Source: Caballeronia sp031450805
Lineage (GTDB): Bacteria; Pseudomonadota; Gammaproteobacteria; Burkholderiales; Burkholderiaceae
Direction: 5' to 3'
NCBI RefSeq assembly: GCF_031450805.1
Contig: NZ_JARTVY010000005.1
Span: 496,001 to 560,000, forward strand
DNA: 64,000 bases
A program made the translations under genes and the position numbers. Below, in pieces: positions 31,876 to 39,796 of this stretch; the stretch's first letter is position 1, and each line of letters opens with the position of its first letter. The notes under the pieces are model-generated. The model worked only from the letters and a program-made list of their open reading frames with translations. It searched no databases and was not told the origin of the DNA.

Positions 31876-33084
31876 TCACTTCGACCGCGCCACCGCGACA
31901 CGACCGGCAATGTCGATGATGAACGCCACGCCGAGGGCCGCCGCGCCGATCGCGAACAGCAGCCGGTAATCGCCGCCGCTTCGCGAGAACAGGAACGACA
32001 GGCCATAGGCGGACGCGGCCTGCATCACCGCGAAGCTCGTCGTCGCGGTGCGCCATGCGCGTTTTTGCGCAGCGGGATGATGCGCGAGGAGTTCGTTCAC
32101 GCGCCCGAGCACGAGCGGTACGATGCCCGGCGTGAATGCGCCGACCACGACGCTCGATACCGTCAGCAGCGCCGCGCCCGATCCCAGGACCGGCAGCAGG
32201 ACCGCGACGAGCTGAAGCGCGAGCGCGACCCGTAGCGCACGCCCGAAGCCTGCGCGGTCCGCGAGATGACCGCTCAACAGCGGCCCTGCGATGGCGCCGA
32301 GCCCGTACAGCACCCAGTATTGCGCGCCGGCATCGACACCTTTGCCGAGCCCGCGCGCGACGTAATCGACGAGAAAGATCATGTGCGGCACGAGGCCGAC
32401 CGCGTTTAGCCCGTACTCCGCGAAGAGCGCGCGCAACGCGGGGGCTGGCGGCGCTTTCGCTGTCGGTTGTTCGCCGGCTTGCGACGGCGGCGCATCGTGC
32501 GCGGGCCATCCGTTCCACGCGATGACCGTCAGCAGCAGCGACACCGCCGCCAGCCCGAGCCACGTTTGTTGAAGCCCCTGCCGCAGCAAGAGAGGCACGA
32601 TCGTCCCCGATGCGGCGATGCCGAGTCCTACGCCGGTGAAGATCGCGCCGCCCGCGAACCCGCGTCGCGATGGCGCGACGTGCGCGAGGATCGTCGGTGC
32701 GGCGAGCACCATCAGCGCGCCGCCCGAGATGCCCGACGCGAGCCGCCACACGAAGAACCATGCGAACGAGACCGGAAACGCGCACGCGATGAACGCAATG
32801 GTCGCGAGCAGCATCATCGCGCGCAGCACCGTTGCCGGACGTGCACGACGCACCAGCGCACCCGCCGACAGCGCGCCGACCAGATAGCCGCCGAGATTGG
32901 CCGCGCCGAGATAAGCCGCCGTCGATGCCGGGAACCAGTGCGCGCCGATGATGGCCGGCAAGAGCGGCGTATAGGCGAAGCGCGCGAGCCCGATGCCGAC
33001 GAGACTCGCGCTCGCGCCCGCCAGCACGCCGCGCCACACCTGGAACGTCGCGCCCTCCGTTTGATTCGACACTGCGTATCGCAT
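31876..33084 (-). CDS. MFS transporter, YbfB/YjiJ type
   Basis: The 402-aa protein has about 12 membrane helices. The N-terminal pattern WRGVLAGASASLVGIGLARFAYTPLLPA and the NLGGYLVGAL helix are typical of the YbfB/YjiJ MFS group, whose substrates are mostly unknown. The start is ATG 33084. Its stop is one base from the ssuA2 stop (convergent). A LysR gene lies upstream on the same strand. Confidence 0.88.
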   Translation of the reverse strand: MRYAVSNQTEGATFQVWRGVLAGASASLVGIGLARFAYTPLLPAIIGAHWFPASTAAYLGAANLGGYLVGALSAGALVRRARPATVLRAMMLLATIAFIACAFPVSFAWFFVWRLASGISGGALMVLAAPTILAHVAPSRRGFAGGAIFTGVGLGIAASGTIVPLLLRQGLQQTWLGLAAVSLLLTVIAWNGWPAHDAPPSQAGEQPTAKAPPAPALRALFAEYGLNAVGLVPHMIFLVDYVARGLGKGVDAGAQYWVLYGLGAIAGPLLSGHLADRAGFGRALRVALALQLVAVLLPVLGSGAALLTVSSVVVGAFTPGIVPLVLGRVNELLAHHPAAQKRAWRTATTSFAVMQAASAYGLSFLFSRSGGDYRLLFAIGAAALGVAFIIDIAGRVAVARSK

Positions 33085-33164
33085 GCTGCCTCCGTACCGT
33101 TGCACGCAGTTTATATTCGCGCGATTCGCGAGAGAATCGGCGGCAGACGGAAGAGACTCTTTCG

Positions 33165-34100
33165 CTAGGCGGTCGACCGGCCGCGCGTGCCGATCCGCAA
33201 TTGCCTGAACTGGCGGCGCAGGCGCGGCGTCGCGAAGTCGACGAACGCGCGCACTTTCGGCACTGCGAGCCGCCCTTGCGGCGTCAGCAGATGAACGGGC
33301 AACGGCGCGTGCTCGCTGTCCGGCAACACGATGCGCAGCGCGTCGCCTTTCACTTCCTTCGCGACGTGATAGGAAAAGAGCCGCGTCACGCCCTGGCCAT
33401 CGACGGCGGCCGCCACCGCCGCGCGCACCGTATTGACCATGATGCGCGGCGCGAACTGCACGACTTGCGAAATCGCGGAGCCGCCCGATGCCGGAAAGCT
33501 CCACGAATCGAGCCCGAAGTGCGTCATCGAGATGATGCGATGCTGCGCGAGATCGGCGGGCGTATCGATCGGCGGATGGGCGGCGAGATAGCCAGGCGAC
33601 GCGGTCACGACCCGCCGCACGTCGCCCACGGGAATCGCGATGAGCGTGGAGTCCGCGAGATGCGCGATGCGCAGCGCGATATCGATGCCTTCGTCGATCA
33701 GGCTCACGGGCCGGTCGAGCAGTTGTAGGCGCACGGACACGGCGGGAAAGCGCGCGAGGAAGTCGTCGAGCATCGGCGCGAGCAGCGCTTCGCCGGCGGC
33801 GACGGGCGCGGTGATCGTCAAGAGACCGCGCGGCGCGGAGCGTTCGTGCGCGACGAGCAGGTCCGCTTCTTCGATGTCGGTCAGGATGCGCCTGCATGCG
33901 GACGCGTACCGTTCGCCGGCTTCGCTCAGCTTGATGGTGCGTGTCGTGCGATGAAGCAGCGCGGTGCCTGTATGCGCTTCGAGAAAGGCGATGGCGCGGC
34001 TCACCGCGGCGGGCGACCGGCCGAGCCGCCGTCCCGCGCCCGCGAGACTGCCTTCGTCGAGGGTGGCGATGAACACTTTCATCGCGTCGATTCGATCCAT
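33165..34100 (-). CDS. LysR regulator, CrgA-like subgroup
   Basis: The 311-aa protein begins MDRIDAMKVFIATLDEGSLA with the HTH at about 1-60 (GRRLGRSPAAVSRAIAFLE). Its effector domain has LDRPVSLIDEGIDIALRIAH, the wording of the CrgA/DhcR-like LysR subgroup. I start at ATG 34100, where the HTH domain begins. It is divergent from the alpha/beta hydrolase gene (113 bp), its likely target. Confidence 0.9.
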   Translation of the reverse strand: MDRIDAMKVFIATLDEGSLAGAGRRLGRSPAAVSRAIAFLEAHTGTALLHRTTRTIKLSEAGERYASACRRILTDIEEADLLVAHERSAPRGLLTITAPVAAGEALLAPMLDDFLARFPAVSVRLQLLDRPVSLIDEGIDIALRIAHLADSTLIAIPVGDVRRVVTASPGYLAAHPPIDTPADLAQHRIISMTHFGLDSWSFPASGGSAISQVVQFAPRIMVNTVRAAVAAAVDGQGVTRLFSYHVAKEVKGDALRIVLPDSEHAPLPVHLLTPQGRLAVPKVRAFVDFATPRLRRQFRQLRIGTRGRSTA

Positions 34101-34213
34101 GGATGATTTGCGCGCGCCGGTTGAATGTTGCGCCAAGTCTAACCGCGCGTGGCACGCATCCGCCGATGCGATGTACGATGCATCACCTTGCGCATCCACG
34201 GAGCACGATCTGC

Positions 34214-34945
34214 ATGTCATCCACGCACGCGAGAACTTTCATCCTGATCCACGGTGCATGGCATGGCGGCTGGTGCTGGCGCTTCGTCGCGGATCGGCTC
34301 GTGGCGCGCGGGCATCGGGTGTTCGCGCCTTCGCTGACGGGTCTCGGCGACCGGCGTCATCTCGTGGGCGCGGCGGCATCGCTCGATGTGCCGATTGCGG
34401 ACATCGAGAATCTGATCGAATCCGAAGAACTGAGCGATGTCGTGATCGTCGGCCACAGCTTCGGCGGCCTGGTGGCGTCGGGCGTGGCGGACCGCAGGCC
34501 GGAGGCGATTCGCTCGCTCGTCTTTCTCGATAGCCTGCTCGTCGAGAACGGACAGGCCGCTTTCGATGTGCTGCCGCAAAACGTCGTGAAAGAGCGCATG
34601 GACTCGGTCAACGCAAGCGGCCAGACCCTCGCGATGCCTGTGAACGGACTCGCGGGCACCGGCATCCCGGACGATCACCCGCTCGCGGACTGGGTGCGGC
34701 GGCGGCTGACGCCGCATCCGGTGGCGACGTATCGCACGCCCTTGCATCTGAAGCACCCGCTCGGCAATGGCTTGCCGTGCACGTACGTGCACAGCGCGAA
34801 CCCGTCGTATGACACGCTCGCAGCGGTGCGGGAACGGGTTCGCGCGCTGCCCGGCTGGGAATGGGAAGCGATCGATACCGGGCACGATGCGATGATCCTC
34901 GCGCCGGATTTACTCGTGGCGGTGCTGGAGAGGCTGGCGGCATGA
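34214..34945 (+). CDS. Alpha/beta hydrolase, esterase/salicylate-esterase-like group
   Basis: The 243-aa protein begins with LIHGAWHGGWCW (oxyanion hole region, about 11-22), has nucleophile Ser82 in VGHSFGG, and the final His in GHDAMI (about 225). This wording is shared with plant methylesterase-like and aromatic-ester hydrolases. It has no signal peptide. The start is ATG 34214. The gene ends exactly where a degraded Fic-like gene on the other strand breaks off. The substrate is unknown. Confidence 0.88.
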   Translation: MSSTHARTFILIHGAWHGGWCWRFVADRLVARGHRVFAPSLTGLGDRRHLVGAAASLDVPIADIENLIESEELSDVVIVGHSFGGLVASGVADRRPEAIRSLVFLDSLLVENGQAAFDVLPQNVVKERMDSVNASGQTLAMPVNGLAGTGIPDDHPLADWVRRRLTPHPVATYRTPLHLKHPLGNGLPCTYVHSANPSYDTLAAVRERVRALPGWEWEAIDTGHDAMILAPDLLVAVLERLAA

Positions 34946-35286
34946 GCCGGCTTTCGTTCGGTACGTAGTCTTCGACGAAACGAAGCTGACAGCTCACGGG
35001 ATCGCGAGCGGCGAGCGGCAGGCCGAGTTCGCGGCGGCGGGTCGCCATTGTGAATGGCGGTCGGCGGGAAGCAGCATCGGGGCGGCCGCCACGGGGTAGC
35101 GGGAGGCGCGAGCGTTGTCGCTGCGTATGACTCGTCCGGTCGCATTCAACGCTTCAGGATATCGACGGACCGTCGCGACGCTTGCTTGCGTCTCGCGCGC
35201 GATATCGGAAGACGAGGCTTCGGTCTGCCCGAACTCGCGAAGCGTTCAAGCGCCGCGACGATCGAAGCTGGCGTGACTTCAGTCAT
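34946..35286 (-). pseudogene. Frameshifted remnant of a winged-HTH/Fic family gene
   Basis: On the minus strand from ATG 35286, 20 codons (MTEVTPASIVAALERF...) run into a frameshift near 35225. The other frame then gives SSDIARETQASVATVRRY and ALNATGRVIRS, ARASRY: a winged helix-turn-helix. A second shift near 35045 gives LGLPLAARDPVSCQLRF then VEDYVPNES, the R-x-PV-x-Y and F-x-x-Y-x-PN wording found between the HTH and Fic domains of some Fic proteins. Everything after that is missing, at the hydrolase stop codon. The three pieces in order argue for one decayed gene. The Fic call rests on the short linker motif only. Confidence 0.5.
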
Positions 35287-35288
35287 TT

Positions 35289-35354
35289 ATCCGCTCGTTC
35301 ATCCGCTCGTTCATCCGCTCGAACGTGAGCGGATAACACAGCAATCGAGCGGAT
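35289..35354. repeat. Five-copy ATCCGCTC operator-like array
   Basis: ATCCGCTC occurs at 35289, 35301 and 35313 (12-bp period, unit ATCCGCTCGTTC). It occurs inverted as GAGCGGAT at 35327 and 35347. The array lies directly upstream of the wHTH/Fic remnant start (35286), so it is probably that gene's old promoter/operator. Confidence 0.65.
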
Positions 35355-35393
35355 ACCGGGCAGATTCGGGAAATGCGCTTCACCGAAGCATCT

Positions 35394-36344
35394 TCACGCC
35401 GCCACCGCCTCCCTTCCCCGGAACGTCTTCGGCACGCCCGCGCGCGCAATCGCTCCGGTGAACGGTTCACCGGGCAACCACTGCGCGAGCGTCTCGCGCA
35501 TCGCGAGCAGCTTGTCCAGATCAATACCCGTCCTCAAGCCCTCGGCTTCCAGCAGGAACACCGTATCCTCGGTATTGATGTTCCCCGTGGCGTTCGGGGC
35601 AAACGGGCATCCGCCCAGACCGCCGAGCGACGAATCGAACACGCGCACGCCCGCATCCAGCGCGGCGAGCACGTTCGCCAGCCCCAGACCGCGCGTGTCG
35701 TGAAAATGGCACGCCACCGGCACCGGACCGGCCAGCGCGCACACCTTGCTCATCAGCGCACGCACCTGCCCGGGATTCGCATAGCCGACCGTATCGGCGA
35801 CGGTGATCTCGTCCGCGCCCGCCTCGATCAGCTTGTCGACGAGCGCGAGCACCATGCTCTGCTCGACCTTGCCCGCGATGGTGCAGCCGAACGCCGTCGC
35901 CACGCCCGCGCCGAGCACGACGCGCGGCGCGCGCTCATCCCGCTCCGCGACGATGCGCCCGAAGTCCGCGAGCGACTCCGCCGTGCTGCGCCGCACGTTC
36001 TTGAGATTGTGCGCGTCGCTTGCCGACAGTACGTAGTGCACTTGCGCGACGCCCACATCGAACGCACGCTGCGCGCCCTTCAGGTTCGGCACGAGCGCCG
36101 CCGCGTGCAGGCCGTCGATCGCGAGCGCGCCGCGCGCCACGTCGGCCGCATCGGCGAACTGCGGCACGACCTTCGGCGGCACGAACGACGTCACCTCGAT
36201 ATCGCGCACGCCCGCATCGACCATGCGGCGGCACCATTCGAGCTTCTGCTCCGTCGTGAGAATCGTGCCGACCATCTGCAGGCCATCGCGCAGGCCGACT
36301 TCGCGCACGCGGACAGCGGGCGTTCCAATCACTGCATCATTCAT
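35394..36344 (-). CDS. Hydroxymethylglutaryl-CoA lyase family enzyme
   Basis: The 316-aa TIM-barrel lyase splits HMG-CoA to acetyl-CoA and acetoacetate. Motifs seen are REVGLRDGLQM (residues about 14-24), metal-binding CHFHDTRGLGLAN (about 200-212) and the active-site loop SLGGLGGCPFAPNATGN with the catalytic Cys. I start at ATG 36344 (CGAGATG context, preceded by AAAGGGAAT). It is the last gene of the hyuA-led operon, 13 bp after the MFS gene. Related lyases act on citramalyl- or other 3-hydroxy-3-methyl-acyl-CoAs, so the exact substrate is open. Confidence 0.9.
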   Translation of the reverse strand: MNDAVIGTPAVRVREVGLRDGLQMVGTILTTEQKLEWCRRMVDAGVRDIEVTSFVPPKVVPQFADAADVARGALAIDGLHAAALVPNLKGAQRAFDVGVAQVHYVLSASDAHNLKNVRRSTAESLADFGRIVAERDERAPRVVLGAGVATAFGCTIAGKVEQSMVLALVDKLIEAGADEITVADTVGYANPGQVRALMSKVCALAGPVPVACHFHDTRGLGLANVLAALDAGVRVFDSSLGGLGGCPFAPNATGNINTEDTVFLLEAEGLRTGIDLDKLLAMRETLAQWLPGEPFTGAIARAGVPKTFRGREAVAA

Positions 36345-36357
36345 CTCGATTCCCTTT

Positions 36358-37719
36358 TCAAAGCGTCGCATCCGCGACCGTCGCGCCGCCCTCGGCACGG
36401 CCTTCGTCCTTCGCCGCCACCGCCGACGTCGAAGGCGCGAAGCGCACCGCCGCAATTGCGCCGAGCACCATCAGGAGCGCAATCGCGCCCAGGCCGCCGA
36501 CCATGCTGTTCGTCATCGTCTTGATCGAGCCGATGATCATCGGGCTCACGAAGCCGCCGAGCAGGCCGAGGCAGTTGATCATCGCGACGCCGCCCGCCGC
36601 GCCGCTGCCGCGAATGTAGTCCGTCGAGATTGCCCAGATCAGCGGATTCGGCGCGAGAATGCCCGCCGTCGCAATCGAAAGCGCGACGAGCGACAGCGCC
36701 AGATTGCCGGTCGTGAACGCCGCGATGACGAGGCCCGCCGCGCCGCAGACCATCGGGATCGCGCAGTGCCAGCGGCGCTCCATCGTGCGGTCGGAATGGC
36801 GGTTCAGCGTGACGAGCGCCACCCAGCTCACGAAGTACGGAATCGCCGAATAGCAGCCGATGGCAAGCGAACTCGTCACGCCCGCGCTCTTGATGAGCGT
36901 CGGCAGCCAGAAGCCGATGGCGAACACGCCTGCGATCTGCGTGAACCAGACGAAGCCCATCACATAGACGCGGTAATCGCGAAGCGCGCGGGCGAACGTG
37001 TGCTCGGCGTGCGTCGCGGAGACGCTCGACGTCTTGCGGATATCGCGCAGCACGATGTTCTTCTCGGCTTGCGTGAGCCACTTCGCTTCTTCCGGGCCGT
37101 TCTGCAGATAGAAGTACGCCATCACGCCGAGCACGCTGGCCGGCAGGCCCTGGACGATGAACATCCACTGCCAGCCGTGCAAGCCGGCGTAGCCGTTGAA
37201 GTAGGTCATCAACGCGCCGGACAGCGGCCCGCCGAAGAGGCCGGCAATGCCCGTCGCACACGTGAAGATCGCGATGACCTTCGCGCGGCGTTCGACCGGG
37301 TACCAGCGCGTGAGATAGAAGATCACGCCGGGATACAGCCCCGCTTCGGCCAGCCCGAGAAAGAACCGCACGGTATAGAGATGCGACGGCAGCGTGACGA
37401 AGGCCGTCCCCGCCGCGATCAATCCCCACAGCACCATGATGCGCGAGAACGTCCGCTTCACGCCGATGCGCGCGAGCAGCAGGTTGCTCGGCACTTCCAT
37501 CAGCACGTAACCGAGGAAGAAGATGCCCGCGCCGATGCTATAGGTGAGATCGCTGAAGCCGACATCGTGCTTCATGTCGAGCTGCGCAATGCCGATGTTG
37601 ATGCGATCCAGAAACGCGAACACGTAGCACAGGAACAGAAACGGGATCAGCCTGCGCGTGATCTTGCCGTAGGTCCGTTCCGCGTCGGGCGCGTCGAAAC
37701 TGCCAGGGTTGGGGGTCAT
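36358..37719 (-). CDS. MFS transporter of the anion:cation symporter (ACS) family
   Basis: The 453-aa protein has about 12 helices. It opens RRLIPFLFLCYVFAFLDRIN and has GYVLMEVPSNLLLARIG, both typical of the ACS (phthalate/tartrate/hexuronate permease) family. It imports organic anions with protons. Its place inside the hyu/CoA operon makes it the probable importer of that pathway's acid substrate. AGGAGACAGACATG fixes the start. Confidence 0.92.
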   Translation of the reverse strand: MTPNPGSFDAPDAERTYGKITRRLIPFLFLCYVFAFLDRINIGIAQLDMKHDVGFSDLTYSIGAGIFFLGYVLMEVPSNLLLARIGVKRTFSRIMVLWGLIAAGTAFVTLPSHLYTVRFFLGLAEAGLYPGVIFYLTRWYPVERRAKVIAIFTCATGIAGLFGGPLSGALMTYFNGYAGLHGWQWMFIVQGLPASVLGVMAYFYLQNGPEEAKWLTQAEKNIVLRDIRKTSSVSATHAEHTFARALRDYRVYVMGFVWFTQIAGVFAIGFWLPTLIKSAGVTSSLAIGCYSAIPYFVSWVALVTLNRHSDRTMERRWHCAIPMVCGAAGLVIAAFTTGNLALSLVALSIATAGILAPNPLIWAISTDYIRGSGAAGGVAMINCLGLLGGFVSPMIIGSIKTMTNSMVGGLGAIALLMVLGAIAAVRFAPSTSAVAAKDEGRAEGGATVADATL

Positions 37720-37814
37720 GTCTGTCTCCTCCGGTGATTCCGGGTGTCGTGCCGGCCGGTCGATGCCGGCCGGTGCTTGGCTTCCTGCTCGATGCTGCGT
37801 TCCTGCGTCCGCGG

Positions 37815-38630
37815 TCAGCGGCCCTTGAACGCGGGCGTCCGCTTTTCGTTGTACGCGCTGATGCCTTCCTGTCTGTCGGCAGTCGGGATCAGGCGGTTAT
37901 ACGCCTCGATTTCGACGTAGAGGCCCGTGCGCAAATCGCCCTGAATGCCGAGATCGATGGCCTTCTTCGCCTGCGCGACGGAAAGCGGCGCGCTCGTGCA
38001 GATATCGCGTGCGGCTTCGATCGCATCGGCGAGCACGCGGCCGCGCTCGCACAGCCGGTTGACGACGCCCCAGGCGAGCGCCTCGTCGGCGGTGAAGCGC
38101 GCGCCCCGCAAGATCAGCTCCTTTGCGCGCCGCGTGCCGATGGTGCGCGGCAACTGCTGCGTGCCGCCGCCGCCCGGCATGATGCCGCGCTTGACTTCGG
38201 TGAAGCCGAATACGGCGTCTTTCGCGGCGTACGCGAAATCGCAGGCGAGCAGCAGTTCGAGTCCGCCCGCCACCGCCGATCCGTTCGCCGCGCAAATGAG
38301 CGGCAGCGGGCAATACGTGATCGCGCGGTTCATGCGTTCGAAGAGATAGTGCTGCACGCCGAAGTCGTCATCGGTCATGCCTTCGCGCTGCTTCAGGTCC
38401 GCGCCGCCGCAGAACGCGCGATCGCCCGCGCCCGTCAAGATGACGCAGCGATACAGCGACGGATCGGCCTCCAGCGCGCCGAACACGCGGATGATCTCGT
38501 GACCCATCGTCGTGCTGATCGCATTCGATACGGCCGGACGGTTGAGCGTCACGACCAGGATATGCTGGTCGATCTCTTCGAGCTGCAGCGTTTCGAGCGG
38601 CACGTGGCCGAGTTGTTGTGCCAGTTTCAA
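37815..38630 (-). CDS. Enoyl-CoA hydratase, methylglutaconyl-CoA hydratase (AUH)-like
   Basis: The 271-aa crotonase-fold protein has FCGGADLKQREGM (oxyanion hole), VKRGIMPGGGGTQQLPRTIG and a C-terminus VEIEAYNRLIPTADRQEG ... EKRTPAFKG. These closely follow the human AUH wording (PGGGGTQRLPRAIG, IPTKDRLEG, EKRPPRYKG as I recall it), unlike plain crotonases. The start is TTG 38630, overlapping the CoA-transferase stop as TTGA; no suitable ATG exists. It probably hydrates 3-methylglutaconyl-CoA to HMG-CoA, feeding the lyase two genes down. Confidence 0.85.
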   Translation of the reverse strand: MKLAQQLGHVPLETLQLEEIDQHILVVTLNRPAVSNAISTTMGHEIIRVFGALEADPSLYRCVILTGAGDRAFCGGADLKQREGMTDDDFGVQHYLFERMNRAITYCPLPLICAANGSAVAGGLELLLACDFAYAAKDAVFGFTEVKRGIMPGGGGTQQLPRTIGTRRAKELILRGARFTADEALAWGVVNRLCERGRVLADAIEAARDICTSAPLSVAQAKKAIDLGIQGDLRTGLYVEIEAYNRLIPTADRQEGISAYNEKRTPAFKGR

Positions 38631-39796
38631 GGTGTCTCCAGTGGCGTCTTGGCCAGCAGATGATTGTGTTCGCCGAGCTTCGGCGTCCGGCCCACATGCG
38701 CGGGCCGCGCGCCGCCGAACGAAATCGGCACGCCGACGACCGTTGCCGCGCCGTCGTCGGTGGTGCGCAAGAGATCGAGCGCCTTCGTCTGCTCGTGTGC
38801 GACCACCTGGTCGATGGTCTGAAGCGGGCCGCTCGGAATGCCGGCTGCATCGAGCGCGGCGAGCCAGTGCGCGCCGCCCGCCTGGCGGAACCGGGCGTGC
38901 AACAGGTCGATCAGCTCGACGCGGTTCTGCACGCGCGCGCCGTTGGTGGCGAAGCGCGCATCGGCGGCGAGCGCGGGGACGGCGAGCACGTCGCATAGGC
39001 GGCGGAACAGGCGGTCGTTGCCGGCTGCGACCATGATCGTGCCGTCCGCGCATTCGAACGCCTGATGCGGCACGATCGCGGCCGTGCCGGAGCCCCAGCG
39101 TCCCGGCAGCACGCCCGATGCAAGATAGTCAGCGATCTGGATGCCCGCCCAGCTGATCGCCGTCTCGTACAGCGAGACCGAGACGACTTCGCCCTCGCCC
39201 GTCTGCTGCCGCCGGAACAGCGCGGCCAGCACGCCGATCGCGGCCCATAGCCCCGTGCCCATGTCGTTGACGGATACGGGGATGCGGCTCGGCGGTTCGC
39301 CCGGCTGCCCGAGAAAGCTCATGAGGCCCGAGAGCGCCTGCACGAGCGGATCGTAGCCGGGCTTGTCGCGCAACGGTCCCGACGTGCCGAACGCGCCGAG
39401 ATTGCAGTACACGAGCGACGGCTTCGAGCGCCGCATGTCGTCCGCGCCGAGGCCGTACTTCTCGGTGCCGCCCGCCTTCAGATTCTGCAGCACCACATCG
39501 GCGCGGCTGCGGATGAGTTCGCGCAGCGCATCGGCTTCATCCGGATTCGACAGCGACATCGCGATGCTCGATTTGCCGTGATTGACCGCATGAAAGAGCG
39601 CCGCCGCGCCGTCGATGAAGGGCGGGCCCCAGTCGCGGGCATAGTCGCCGCCGTCCGCGCTCTCGATCTTGATGACCGACGCGCCCAGCGAGCCGAGGAT
39701 CATGCCCGCGTAGGGCGCGGCGAGGCTGTGGCCGATCTCGACCACGCACACGCCTTCGAGCGGCAGCCGCGAGGAGCTATCGTCGTGCGCGTTCAT
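38627..39796 (-). CDS. CaiB/BaiF family CoA-transferase
   Basis: The 389-aa class III CoA-transferase has GVCVVEIGHSLAAPYAGMIL (about 15-34), LGASVIKIESADGGDYARDW with the catalytic-region Asp at the expected place, and NLKAGGTEKYGL. It moves CoA from one acyl-CoA to a free acid. It overlaps hyuB (ATGA) and the hydratase (TTGA). In context it would activate the acid made or imported by this operon. Confidence 0.92.
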   Translation of the reverse strand: MNAHDDSSSRLPLEGVCVVEIGHSLAAPYAGMILGSLGASVIKIESADGGDYARDWGPPFIDGAAALFHAVNHGKSSIAMSLSNPDEADALRELIRSRADVVLQNLKAGGTEKYGLGADDMRRSKPSLVYCNLGAFGTSGPLRDKPGYDPLVQALSGLMSFLGQPGEPPSRIPVSVNDMGTGLWAAIGVLAALFRRQQTGEGEVVSVSLYETAISWAGIQIADYLASGVLPGRWGSGTAAIVPHQAFECADGTIMVAAGNDRLFRRLCDVLAVPALAADARFATNGARVQNRVELIDLLHARFRQAGGAHWLAALDAAGIPSGPLQTIDQVVAHEQTKALDLLRTTDDGAATVVGVPISFGGARPAHVGRTPKLGEHNHLLAKTPLETP

